Shown: positions 44,134 through 51,160 of the stretch, one piece after another | Numbering within the stretch: position 1 is the first letter of the stretch | Layout: each line of letters begins with the position of its first letter | IMG/VR virus record: IMGVR_UViG_3300044516_001491 | Span: 1-61,225 of that record | Reading direction: 5' to 3' (one strand) | Length of the DNA: 61,225 bases | DNA from: a virus | Made by a program: the position numbers and the translations under genes | Notes under the pieces: generated by a model | What the model was told of the DNA's origin: nothing | Seen by the model: only the letters and a program-made list of their open reading frames with translations | Database searches by the model: none

Positions 44134-44522
44134 TAACGGTCCTCCGCAAGCAAGCTTTCTTCAAGTGGCCTGCCCCAGAGCCCGCGCCGGAGCGCAACGG
44201 CAATCAAGGCGTAGTTTGCAATGTCGAGCAGGGTATCCTCAAGCGACTCCTCGGTGCTGTAGTCCATGTCGCTAAGAACAACCTTCCCGTCAATCACCCT
44301 GCCATTCATAAACTTCAGGGCGCGAGAAACCTTGTCGAAGGAGATGCGGCCAATCACGCCGTACAGCCCCAGGTGCTGAATGTTTGCGTCTCCGTACCGG
44401 CGCTGCTTCTCAACCAAGAGAGAGAACGCCTCTGAGTAGATCCTTTGAAACTCGGACTCAAACGATCCCTCTACAAAAAGATCTGGGATTGCGGTGAGCT
44501 GGTGGTCCTTTGTGTCGCTCAA
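44133..44522 (-). CDS. DUF1599 / Nmad1-like nucleotide-modification-associated protein
   Basis: A 129-residue all-helical protein. The pattern KQRRYGDANIQHLGLYGVIG, RISFDKVSRALKF and TEESLEDTLLDIANYALIAV matches DUF1599, a family linked by genome context to phage nucleotide modification (Nmad1). Its EDTLLDIANYA element resembles MazG-like metal-binding helices, so a nucleotide pyrophosphatase or a structural role is possible. It starts at a TTG with AGGAGGTAAC. Next to a sugar epimerase and glycosyltransferases. Confidence 0.6.
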   Translation of the reverse strand: MSDTKDHQLTAIPDLFVEGSFESEFQRIYSEAFSLLVEKQRRYGDANIQHLGLYGVIGRISFDKVSRALKFMNGRVIDGKVVLSDMDYSTEESLEDTLLDIANYALIAVALRRGLWGRPLEESLLAEDR

Positions 44523-44523
44523 G

Positions 44524-45399
44524 TTACCTCCTTGCGTTTAGTGCTCGCTTGATTCCAGTCTCAAGATCGACTTTCGGTGTGTATACCTTTAGCATAGAGG
44601 AAATGTCTGCTACGCGCCAGTTTACGCCCTCTGGCTTGTCTGTTAGAAACTGAAACTTCGGGAAGTACCCTTCCGCCTTGGCAACCATTTCTCCCAGCTC
44701 GCGGAAGCTTGTACCGTGTCCGGTGCCAATGTTGAGCGGCCCACGGTAGTCTTGCTTCACTGCCGCGTCAACGCAGCCAACGACATCGCTAATGTGCACA
44801 AAGTCCCTGGTCTGGGTTCCGTCGCCCCAAATAACAAATGGGTTTTCTCGATTACGTCCCCGCTCGATGAACGATGGGAACGGATAGTCTAGGGCCTGGT
44901 CTTCTCCGTACCCGGAGAATGGGCGGAACACGTGCGTGCGCACACCCTCTGCCTCGGCAAATTGCGCAAGGTACTCTCCCGTAAGCTTTGACCAGCCGTA
45001 GGTAAGGTCTGGGTTGCGGATATTACTAAGGTTAATGTCTGCCTCTGTAAGCTTCTTGTGTGACTGCTTGGTCTGCAGCTCGATTGGATATGCTGCCGAA
45101 GAAGAGAAGTAAACGACTCTTGGTTGCCTGGTGCGGATAGCCCACTGCCACATTTCCGCGTCGATAGAGAGGTCAACGGCCACAGAGAGGGGGTTCCCTT
45201 CAATCTTTGCCCGGCCACCGACTACGGCCGCTAAATGAATTACCAGGTCAAACTTCGTGTGATTTGCCAGGGAGAAGAATTTACGCACGTCCATTGAGTC
45301 AACGATGTCAACGCCAAGAATCGTGTGCCCCTGGCTTTCGTAAAACTTCTGAAAGTGCCGACCGACAAACCCTCGGTGCCCAGTAATTAAAATGTTCAC
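44524..45399 (-). CDS. NAD-dependent sugar epimerase/dehydratase (extended SDR)
   Basis: A 291-residue extended short-chain dehydrogenase. MNILITGHRGFVGRHF is the NAD(P)-binding Rossmann motif, VIHLAAVVGG and VYFSSSAAYP follow, and YGWSK holds the catalytic Tyr/Lys. GDGTQTRDFVHISDV and LNIGTGHGTSFREL are typical of NDP-sugar epimerases and GDP-L-fucose synthases. Substrate unknown. GTG start overlapping the stop upstream by one base. It likely supplies an activated sugar to the neighbouring glycosyltransferases. Confidence 0.85.
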   Translation of the reverse strand: MNILITGHRGFVGRHFQKFYESQGHTILGVDIVDSMDVRKFFSLANHTKFDLVIHLAAVVGGRAKIEGNPLSVAVDLSIDAEMWQWAIRTRQPRVVYFSSSAAYPIELQTKQSHKKLTEADINLSNIRNPDLTYGWSKLTGEYLAQFAEAEGVRTHVFRPFSGYGEDQALDYPFPSFIERGRNRENPFVIWGDGTQTRDFVHISDVVGCVDAAVKQDYRGPLNIGTGHGTSFRELGEMVAKAEGYFPKFQFLTDKPEGVNWRVADISSMLKVYTPKVDLETGIKRALNARR

Positions 45400-46148
45400 T
45401 AGTAAGCCTCCAGTAGCTCAAGGTCATATTCAAACTTGCCAATTCCGCCATTCTTAACGGACAGGCTTTCATCTTCCCAGATGACAAAATAATCGTTCTC
45501 GTCTAGCGCTGCGCCGACGTGATTTGCAGGATTCTCAAGTTCAACTGGGAACTTCTTGGTAACGCTTGGCGCTGTTACCTTTGTGCCAAAAAAGCTGTCG
45601 TGAATCATGCAGCTTTTCTCCACCCTTACCCAAACCCTCCGTGACAAAAACTTTTGGTCGGATAGGTATGGGTCTCTGTCGGTTTCCTCCTGCATAAACA
45701 TGCCCATCATTGTGGCAAGATTTCGAAGCTTATCTGCGTAGCCGCCCCACATCCCTGCGCTCATCGGCCATTTCTTGTGACCAATCTCGTGATCTTTCAT
45801 TACATGGAAGTCTAGGCCGCTATCAAGCCATTCTTCGTAGGCTCGGCGCTCTCGGACGGTCAGGCGCGCATCAATATCCCTAATCAGTACAACATCGACT
45901 TCTCGGTCGGAAAACGCAAGAAATCTCCAGGCATTCGCAAACCATTGGTTTCCGGCTGGTGCAATCTTAATTTCCACATTGGAAAACTTCTTTAACTCTT
46001 CTACGGCCCATGCGGGAACTCCGTGCGCGATATAGATGCGCATTACAAAGTCCGGGTAAATCTTTTTTGCCAGGATTGCGTTAATAAACGCTCCGACAAT
46101 GTATCGCCTGTTGTTTCCGTAGAGAACAAAGGAGAGAACGTTTTTCAC
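45399..46148 (-). CDS. glycosyltransferase-like protein
   Basis: A 249-residue protein with a GT-A pattern: MRIYIAHGVPAWAVEELKKF in the nucleotide-sugar domain, and VVLIRDIDARLTVRER carrying a DxD-like metal site (RDIDAR). GHKKWPMSAGMWGGYADKLR resembles the acceptor region of sugar transferases. GTG start overlapping the stop upstream. Cytosolic by sequence. Acceptor unknown (DNA base, virion protein or lipid). Confidence 0.65.
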   Translation of the reverse strand: MKNVLSFVLYGNNRRYIVGAFINAILAKKIYPDFVMRIYIAHGVPAWAVEELKKFSNVEIKIAPAGNQWFANAWRFLAFSDREVDVVLIRDIDARLTVRERRAYEEWLDSGLDFHVMKDHEIGHKKWPMSAGMWGGYADKLRNLATMMGMFMQEETDRDPYLSDQKFLSRRVWVRVEKSCMIHDSFFGTKVTAPSVTKKFPVELENPANHVGAALDENDYFVIWEDESLSVKNGGIGKFEYDLELLEAY

Positions 46149-46801
46149 TTGTTAAGGATTTTTTGGAGATCATGAGCAAACCGATCTCGAAGATATCGGT
46201 CAAAGGCAACTACGTCCTTGGTATAAATCTCTGGGCTATTGACCTCGATATACCCGGCATCATTCTGTGACTTCCCAGCCAGTGGGTGCAGGTGCTCAAT
46301 GATGACGTCGCTACGGTAAATGAGGTGGCCAAGATCCTGTCCAAGCGCCTTCCAAAAATTATCCATGTACATATGGATAAGCTCCGGCGGCGCCATGTAC
46401 CCAATAGCCCGAACGATTGATGCCGACATCATTACGGCGGTAGGAAGATTCTGACCCTGGAAAAGGTCGTTTCCGTATGCCACGCCGTCCCGGTCGCCAA
46501 TTTCTTTTGCAAGCTCTGTGTCCCAGCCCTTGGTCATGGGCCGGTGATCGTCGCCCATAAATGCAAGGTACTCATAGTCGTTGGCATGCTTGACGGCAAG
46601 AAGGTTCAGCGTTCCGCACATTCGCAGGCGCGGGTTCACAGACGCAAGGGCCATCACCTCGTCCGAGTACGGGGAGAAGTCGTCCTCGTCAATTCCGAAC
46701 AAGATGTCGCAATCTTCAGACGTTTCACGAAATTGCTTTAGCAAAGCGTCGCACGATGCTGGCCGGTGCCTGGTCGGCACGATCAAGAGTGTCTTAGCCA
46801 T
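46145..46801 (-). CDS. glycosyltransferase family A-like protein
   Basis: A 218-residue GT-A fold. TLLIVPTRHRPASCDALLKQ is the classical family-2 start, DILFGIDEDD follows, and YEYLAFMGDDHRPMTKGWD holds the metal-binding DD site. IYRSDVIIEHLHPLAGKSQN near the end supplies a conserved His. It overlaps the gene upstream by eight bases. Paired with the DxD protein encoded next to it, so the two may act in sequence. Confidence 0.75.
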   Translation of the reverse strand: MAKTLLIVPTRHRPASCDALLKQFRETSEDCDILFGIDEDDFSPYSDEVMALASVNPRLRMCGTLNLLAVKHANDYEYLAFMGDDHRPMTKGWDTELAKEIGDRDGVAYGNDLFQGQNLPTAVMMSASIVRAIGYMAPPELIHMYMDNFWKALGQDLGHLIYRSDVIIEHLHPLAGKSQNDAGYIEVNSPEIYTKDVVAFDRYLRDRFAHDLQKILNK

Positions 46802-47015
46802 TTTTCACCGCCGATTTCATGGTAATAAGCCACTGGGCCTCTTCTTCATTGAGTCTCACAAAATCCTCCGCTTGAATGTTTTCTGGAAAATGCACCGCGT
46901 ATGGGTCGGTGTCGTTTGTCCACCTTGGAGAGTACGCCAAGGCAATGTTAAACGACGAAGACCATAGATACCAAATTGCCGCAACTTTAGGGCTTGGTGG
47001 CGGTGTTTTGCTCAT
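46794..47015 (-). CDS. small operon-leading protein
   Basis: A 73-residue protein; the start at 47015 is the ATG that follows TATAGT by six bases, with no ribosome site, hence probably leaderless. PKVAAIWYLWSSSFNIALAY is followed by FPENIQAEDFVRLNEEEAQW. It is the first gene of the eleven-gene minus-strand operon that ends with the subtilisin. Function unknown. Confidence 0.55.
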   Translation of the reverse strand: MSKTPPPSPKVAAIWYLWSSSFNIALAYSPRWTNDTDPYAVHFPENIQAEDFVRLNEEEAQWLITMKSAVKNG

Positions 47016-47021
47016 GGCAGG

Positions 47022-47030
47022 ACTATAACA
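47022..47030 (-). promoter_or_regulatory. Extended -10 promoter, leaderless, of the sugar operon
   Basis: On the minus strand TGTTATAGT, then CCTGCC and ATG. The -10 element ends six bases before the ATG. No -35 box. The same TGTTATAGTCC string recurs at 50718-50710 on the same strand. Confidence 0.5.
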
Positions 47031-47111
47031 CACCATGAGTAGATTTTCACAGGATTGCGCTTGTAACCAAGTCGCCACTATCTTGTGTTACTGCCCCTTT
47101 ATCCGGGGAGT

Positions 47112-47128
47112 GGCGCCCCCTGGGCGCC
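47112..47128 (+). promoter_or_regulatory. Leader hairpin before 47147 gene
   Basis: GGCGCCC-CCT-GGGCGCC forms a seven-pair GC stem six bases before AAAGGAGG. It may stabilise the message or modulate ribosome access. A weak TTGCGC (47055) / TATCTT (47079) promoter, 18-base spacer, may lie upstream. Confidence 0.5.
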
Positions 47129-47146
47129 TGGAAGAAAGGAGGCATT

Positions 47147-47371
47147 ATGGCAGGCAAAACGAACACAAAGCTTACGCTTAAGGCAACCCCAAAGCCGGCG
47201 CACCTGACTGGCATAGCTTGCTATACATGTTCCAATAACATTATGTCAAATGAGATAAGCACCTGGAAGCACATCTGGTTCCCAGAAGGCGCAGCTAGGC
47301 GCTCAGTATTTCGACAGTATCACAAGAAGTGTGGCCCAACAATTTCCGCAGACGCAGGTAAAAAGAAATGA
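47147..47371 (+). CDS. small zinc-binding protein
   Basis: A 74-residue basic protein with AAAGGAGG as ribosome site. CYTCSNNI and the later HKKCGP, plus HIWFPEGAARRSVFRQY between them, suggest a single zinc site of C2HC type. First of three rightward genes in a divergent pair with the sugar operon. Function unknown. Confidence 0.6.
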   Translation: MAGKTNTKLTLKATPKPAHLTGIACYTCSNNIMSNEISTWKHIWFPEGAARRSVFRQYHKKCGPTISADAGKKK

Positions 47372-47541
47372 TCGACCTGCTCGCCCCGTTCCCCGAAGAT
47401 GAGAACACTGAGGAAGAGTGCGGTGATTTATGCGGGGCTGCGCTTGCTGAGCGGGTATGTGACGCATGCGATGAAACATTCGTTGCATGCTATGACCACG
47501 AAACCTATGTGATGCTTTGCGAGATCTGTCGTGAAGTCTAG
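47368..47541 (+). CDS. 57-residue acidic Cys-rich protein
   Basis: Starts with ATGA overlapping the stop upstream. The sequence has CGDLCG, CDACDE and CEICRE, with His at CYDHE, giving a zinc-ribbon pattern in an acidic protein (PFPEDENTEEE). Translationally coupled to both neighbours. Function unknown. Confidence 0.6.
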   Translation: MIDLLAPFPEDENTEEECGDLCGAALAERVCDACDETFVACYDHETYVMLCEICREV

Positions 47542-47989
47542 AAAAAAGGATCGCAATGAAGAAATCGCACGTCTGTTCCTGGATGGCTACACGGCCAACG
47601 AAATCGGAAGGATGCATGGCATCAGCAAGCAGCGCGTCTCTTTTATCCTCCACAAGCTTGGCATCAGGGCTGAAGAGTCGTTTACAACAGTTACCCTTCC
47701 TGACCCCTACGTTGTTGCGTTGGATTTCGGGGATATTGCCAGTAGGGTGATGCTTGATTGGTCTGCCGCAAAAATATTGCCAAAGTTTGATTGCGTCATA
47801 ACCTCAACCCCGGACACTGCTCATGTTGACTTGCGCCAATTTAGCAATCGAGAACACGTCTTGGCCTATGTTCCAAAGCTAGAAGGGGCAGAAATTCCAG
47901 GTAGGGAGATCCGTTCTAACTGGTTGATGTACGCCTACCCGCTTGAGGAGTCCCGGTTTAGTCCCTTTTCGCAGGCGGAACGTACTTAA
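47531..47989 (+). CDS. HTH regulator-like protein
   Basis: A 152-residue protein from a GTG that overlaps the preceding gene by 11 bases. NEEIARLFLDGYTANEIGRM and HGISKQRVSFILHKLG form a canonical helix-turn-helix of the LuxR/resolvase type. The rest is uncharacterised (ITSTPDTAHVDLRQFSNREH). It ends inside the convergent glycosyltransferase gene (32-base overlap). May regulate the divergent sugar operon. Confidence 0.6.
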   Translation: MKSRKKDRNEEIARLFLDGYTANEIGRMHGISKQRVSFILHKLGIRAEESFTTVTLPDPYVVALDFGDIASRVMLDWSAAKILPKFDCVITSTPDTAHVDLRQFSNREHVLAYVPKLEGAEIPGREIRSNWLMYAYPLEESRFSPFSQAERT

Positions 47990-48770
47990 GCTTACTGACG
48001 GCAGCAGCATCAAACCGGTAGTCCAAAAATCCAGCGTGTCCGGTCCTGGCGTCAATCTTTGCCTTGACCTCGACCCCTGACTTTTTTGCCAGCCTGCAAA
48101 ATGATACGTCTTCACCGGCGTATTGCGTGCACTTCACCCCATCAATGACAATCTGCTGATGCTCGTAGCGGAAAAATTGATGAATAGCCCTTTTGTCAAA
48201 TTCAACCTTGTCTTCAGGGTTTGCTGCGATGATCTTCATAAGCGAAGCTCGTGATGCAAGCATTGCACCGGTGCCAATCCAGTCGACAGTCGCAAGCCCG
48301 TAGTCATCGGTGTGCATAATTCCGCTTTCTGGGATAGAGAAGTTTGCGTCAGACAAAATTGCCGGAATGTCTTTTGGGGCAAAGTCTGGGTTGTTTCGAA
48401 CAGTTTCGGCAATCCGGTCCCATTTTGCAAACTTTTTGCAGCAAGGAAAGCCAACAATTGTGTTTTCAAGGTGCGGTAAGCACGCCAACACATCGCCTGG
48501 CTCGTAGTTAATGTCAGAGTCAACCATGAAGATCCAGTCTGCATCTGTCTCTAGGAAGCGATCCACAAGATAGTTTCTTGCCGAGGGAAGAATCGAGTTG
48601 CCGGTAAGGAAGTCAACCTTGCAGTTGATCTTTTGCTGGAAAAGCGCAGACTTTAGATTGTCGTATGAGTGCATGTACTCCGACGAGACTCGGCCATCTA
48701 GCGTTGGCGTCGAGACCCAAAGCTTTGGGAACCTCTTTGTCGGCGCTGATTGAATCCTTGGCTCTGGCAT
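47958..48770 (-). CDS. glycosyltransferase, paralogue A
   Basis: A 270-residue GT-A protein: LWVSTPTLDGRVSSEYMHSY, FLTGNSILPSARNYLVDRFL, WIFMVDSDINYEPGDVL (DSD metal site), KKFAKWDRIAETVRNNPDFA and DWIGTGAMLASRASLMKI. The same motifs in the same order are in the gene at 48996-49814, so this is a duplicated pair. YAGEDVSFCRLAKKSG gives the conserved ED. Its start overlaps the stop of the membrane-protein gene (TAATG). Acceptor unknown. Confidence 0.75.
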   Translation of the reverse strand: MPEPRIQSAPTKRFPKLWVSTPTLDGRVSSEYMHSYDNLKSALFQQKINCKVDFLTGNSILPSARNYLVDRFLETDADWIFMVDSDINYEPGDVLACLPHLENTIVGFPCCKKFAKWDRIAETVRNNPDFAPKDIPAILSDANFSIPESGIMHTDDYGLATVDWIGTGAMLASRASLMKIIAANPEDKVEFDKRAIHQFFRYEHQQIVIDGVKCTQYAGEDVSFCRLAKKSGVEVKAKIDARTGHAGFLDYRFDAAAVSKLKYVPPAKRD

Positions 48771-48994
48771 TAGTTGGCCTTGCGCTTTGCGCCAATAGGT
48801 TCAGGCATCTTTCGCTTGTTCTCCTCTTCGTGCCACTTTGTATGCTCGCGCTGCAGGTTGATAAAGACGCCAATAGCTTCCCCCCACGCCCTGCGCTCGC
48901 CCTCCGCGACTTTCATTGCCATTCCCCCGGCAAGCAAAAGCGCGCTGATCAAAAACCCAACAACAAATCCAAGAAGCAATGCCGCAAAGTCCAT
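48770..48994 (-). CDS. small membrane protein between glycosyltransferases
   Basis: A 74-residue protein with one N-terminal membrane helix (FAALLLGFVVGFLISALLLA) and a charged cytoplasmic helix ending in a basic tail (EPIGAKRKAN). The ATG at 48994 follows AAGGAGAAAAGTAAC; it lies one base after the stop of the gene upstream. It could tether a partner to the membrane. Confidence 0.65.
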   Translation of the reverse strand: MDFAALLLGFVVGFLISALLLAGGMAMKVAEGERRAWGEAIGVFINLQREHTKWHEEENKRKMPEPIGAKRKAN

Positions 48995-48995
48995 G

Positions 48996-49814
48996 TTACT
49001 TTTCTCCTTCAAGCGCGTGTAGCGCAGCTAGATCGTACTTCAGCGCAAGTGAGGCGCTGTGCCGAGTATGGCCATCAACCTTGACCCACACTTCTCCACC
49101 GATTGCTCGGAACTCATCGCAGAAGTTGTAATCCTCTCCGATAAAATAATTTTCCCTCCGACCGTAGCGAAAATACTCAACAGTTCTTATCTGCTTTTCA
49201 TCCATTAGCTCAATATACCATCGGTCCGGATAGGCCTTCTGGAAGCGTTCGAAGGCGCTTCTCTGGACAATCATACACCCCGTTCCGGCATGTGTGGCAC
49301 GCATTAAGCCAAGAGCTGCTTCTTGCTCGTTGGGCGCCGGTGCCGAATTGTCTAAGACAAAGTTTGGCCTACCAAGCACGGCCTCAATGGCCTCCGCTGG
49401 AACCTCAGGGCGCTTTCTCACAAGATCTACTGCCCGGTCCCAACGAATTTGCCGCTTGATGCACGGCAATGCAACAATTTCTTTTCCTGCCGCAATGGCA
49501 TACATCACGTCTTCCCAGTCAACCGTGATGTCGGCGTCAAGCATGAGGATGTGTGTTGCTGTGGACTCTTGCATGAACTTGGCAACGCATCGGTTTCGCG
49601 CTACCGGGAGCATTGAGCTGCCAACAACAAAACTCCAATGAAAATCAATCCCTACTTGGAGACACGCCCGTTGGATGCTCAACAGCGAATGCGTATAGCC
49701 GTGGTCCACCTTACCGTCGATGATCGGCGTAATGGCAATCAGTGAAATTTTCTCCGGCTGGGGGGCCGTAGTTTTCACAAAGCTTGCCGCTCGACGCTGC
49801 TTTTTCTTGCTCAT
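48996..49814 (-). CDS. glycosyltransferase, paralogue B
   Basis: A 272-residue GT-A protein starting at the ATG at 49814, which has AAGGAGAACCC. Motifs parallel the other paralogue: LIAITPIIDGKVDHGYTHSL, FVVGSSMLPVARNRCVAKFM, HILMLDADITVDWEDVM (DAD), RQIRWDRAVDLVRKRP, HAGTGCMIVQRSAFERF and FIGEDYNFCDEFRAIGGEVW. The N-terminus is basic (SKKKQRRAASF). First gene of the three-gene unit driven by a TGGTATCTT promoter. Confidence 0.8.
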   Translation of the reverse strand: MSKKKQRRAASFVKTTAPQPEKISLIAITPIIDGKVDHGYTHSLLSIQRACLQVGIDFHWSFVVGSSMLPVARNRCVAKFMQESTATHILMLDADITVDWEDVMYAIAAGKEIVALPCIKRQIRWDRAVDLVRKRPEVPAEAIEAVLGRPNFVLDNSAPAPNEQEAALGLMRATHAGTGCMIVQRSAFERFQKAYPDRWYIELMDEKQIRTVEYFRYGRRENYFIGEDYNFCDEFRAIGGEVWVKVDGHTRHSASLALKYDLAALHALEGEK

Positions 49815-49834
49815 GGGTTCTCCTTCGTGGATGG

Positions 49835-49843
49835 AAGATACCA
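49835..49843 (-). promoter_or_regulatory. Extended -10 promoter of the glycosyltransferase unit
   Basis: On the minus strand TGGTATCTT; the predicted start is about 14 bases before the ATG, with the leader holding only the AAGGAG site. No -35 box is visible. Confidence 0.45.
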
Positions 49844-49871
49844 CACTTTTTGCCCGTTTGGTGACGATTTT

Positions 49872-49930
49872 GGGGAAGGGGGGGAGAACCTTTAAGGAGA
49901 GGGGGGGATGGGGCTCCAGAGATCCGGGGG
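49872..49930 (+). other. G-run tract, possible G-quadruplex
   Basis: Five runs of four to seven G residues on the plus strand (49872-49875, 49878-49884, 49901-49907, 49910-49913, 49926-49930) within a non-coding gap between divergent genes. The pattern permits an intramolecular G-quadruplex. Position between two promoters suggests a regulatory or replication role. Confidence 0.5.
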
Positions 49931-49973
49931 TCTGGGCTAATACTTCTTTTGTAGTTAGAACACAGAATTGAAC

Positions 49974-50002
49974 TTGACGGGAGTATCCGGGGGGCGTATG
50001 AT
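49974..50002 (+). promoter_or_regulatory. Consensus sigma70-type promoter
   Basis: TTGACG (49974-49979), 17-base spacer, TATGAT (49997-50002). Transcription would begin near 50009 and read into the gene at 50069. Confidence 0.6.
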
Positions 50003-50068
50003 CGCAATCCTTCCTGGGGGGGATGGGGCGACGGAGTGACGGGGCGACGGGCTGATACCGGAGGTCGA

Positions 50069-50428
50069 TTGACTGGAAAAGATTTACAGCTGGTGAACGA
50101 GAAGGCAGAGTGCTTGCATTCGGCGGCAATCATTCTTGGGCCAGAGGGAACCAAGGCATACGGATTACCAACAGATGTTGAAAAGTGCCTAGATTGTGGA
50201 TGGCGGGCATTTGAGCAAGCTTGTGGTAAGCGGGTCGAGCTTCCAGCGGTGCAGATTGTTTGGTGGGAGAAGACCGAGAAGCGCGAAGCACATTGGATTG
50301 TTGAATGCTTTCCTGGAGATCTTGTCCCAGACGAAGCCAGCATCATTGGTCGCGGAGAAAATCCGGGCGAGGCAATGCACAACTTGGCTAAGGAGATTAC
50401 TTCTTGTCTGAGGGGTCAGCGCCAATAA
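50069..50428 (+). CDS. hypothetical protein with Cys pair
   Basis: A 119-residue protein. I start it at the TTG at 50069 because GGAGG lies four bases ahead; a GTG at 50036 in frame is the alternative. Features include SAAIILGPEGTKAYGL, KCLDCGWRAFEQACGK (a zinc-like CxxC) and a C-terminal helix (GRGENPGEAMHNLAKEITSC). It has its own strong promoter. The last 32 bases overlap the convergent FmdB-like gene. No function known. Confidence 0.5.
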   Translation: MTGKDLQLVNEKAECLHSAAIILGPEGTKAYGLPTDVEKCLDCGWRAFEQACGKRVELPAVQIVWWEKTEKREAHWIVECFPGDLVPDEASIIGRGENPGEAMHNLAKEITSCLRGQRQ

Positions 50429-50621
50429 CGAGGTGGGTTTCTTGCGGAATTTTTTCCTGCCAGGCCCAACCAGATCCCTTGTAGGTAATCTTCGGGGTGT
50501 TGAATACAACGCTCATCTCGCCGTTGCACACAAGGCATAGCTCCTTAGAGTCGTCGCTCATCTTGCGCACGGTCTCACGGACGATGTCGCACTTCTTGCA
50601 CTTGTAGTCGTAAGCTGGCAT
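50397..50621 (-). CDS. FmdB-like zinc-ribbon protein
   Basis: A 74-residue protein with the FmdB-family pattern: MPAYDYKCKKCDIVRETVRK, then CLVCNGEMSVVFNTPK and ITYKGSGWAWQ. The CKKC and CLVC pairs bind zinc. FmdB-type proteins are putative regulators and are common in phages. AAAGGAGAAGGA precedes the ATG. Confidence 0.8.
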   Translation of the reverse strand: MPAYDYKCKKCDIVRETVRKMSDDSKELCLVCNGEMSVVFNTPKITYKGSGWAWQEKIPQETHLVIGADPSDKK

Positions 50622-50643
50622 TCCTTCTCCTTTGGTGGAGCCG

Positions 50644-50718
50644 GGCGGGAGTTACACCCGCCGTTACCCTCAGGCATGATGACCTTTGGCGTTTACTCGG
50701 CCCCAGGGGACTATAACA
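50644..50718 (-). promoter_or_regulatory. Extended -10 promoter and leader hairpin of FmdB-like gene
   Basis: On the minus strand TGTTATAGT (50718-50710) followed by CCCCTGGGG at the likely start. An 80-base leader carries a hairpin GGCGGG-TGTAACT-CCCGCC (50662-50644) just before the ribosome site. Confidence 0.5.
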
Positions 50719-50720
50719 CG

Positions 50721-51092
50721 CTATAGCCCGAGCGTCACCTCTCCAGGCATTGCGTTGTCGCGGCGAGCCTGATCTTCTTGGACCTTCCACTTCTTGGCAA
50801 TCTTTCGGACAGCCCAAGAAGATCGAAGAAGGCTTCGGGCGCGCTCTCGTTGCATGTTCGACCACGCCTCAAGCTCCTCAGAGCTGGTGGCGAGGTAGAT
50901 CCCGGCCGGGGCGTCGGATGCCGAACAAATCGGCTGCTCCCAAACATTCCGCAACTCTTCAACCGCCAGCTGGATTGCCCGGCTGTTCCACCGGGTGCGC
51001 TGGGAAAGGTCTTTATACGTAATGGCGTTCTTGCGGCCCACGCTAATCTGGGAAAGAATAAATACAAGCTCTGGGCCCATCTTGGTTTCCAT
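50721..51092 (-). CDS. winged-helix DNA-binding protein
   Basis: A 123-residue regulator-like protein. ITYKDLSQRTRWNSRAIQLA, then VEELRNVWEQPICSASDAPA and GIYLATSSEELEAWSNMQRE, is a winged helix of the type found in phage repressors and replication organisers. The C-terminal helix is basic (RKIAKKWKVQEDQARRD). AAGGAGGATTAGC precedes the ATG. It has its own consensus promoter, suggesting early regulation. Confidence 0.65.
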   Translation of the reverse strand: METKMGPELVFILSQISVGRKNAITYKDLSQRTRWNSRAIQLAVEELRNVWEQPICSASDAPAGIYLATSSEELEAWSNMQRERARSLLRSSWAVRKIAKKWKVQEDQARRDNAMPGEVTLGL

Positions 51093-51131
51093 GCTAATCC
51101 TCCTTACTGGGTGATGCTCTTCAACTACACA

Positions 51132-51160
51132 ATACTACGCTCATCCTAGCAAGGCGTCAA
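51132..51160 (-). promoter_or_regulatory. Consensus promoter of the winged-helix gene
   Basis: On the minus strand TTGACG (51160-51155), 17-base spacer, TAGTAT (51137-51132). The -35 box is next to the stop codon of the RlpA-like gene upstream. Confidence 0.6.
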
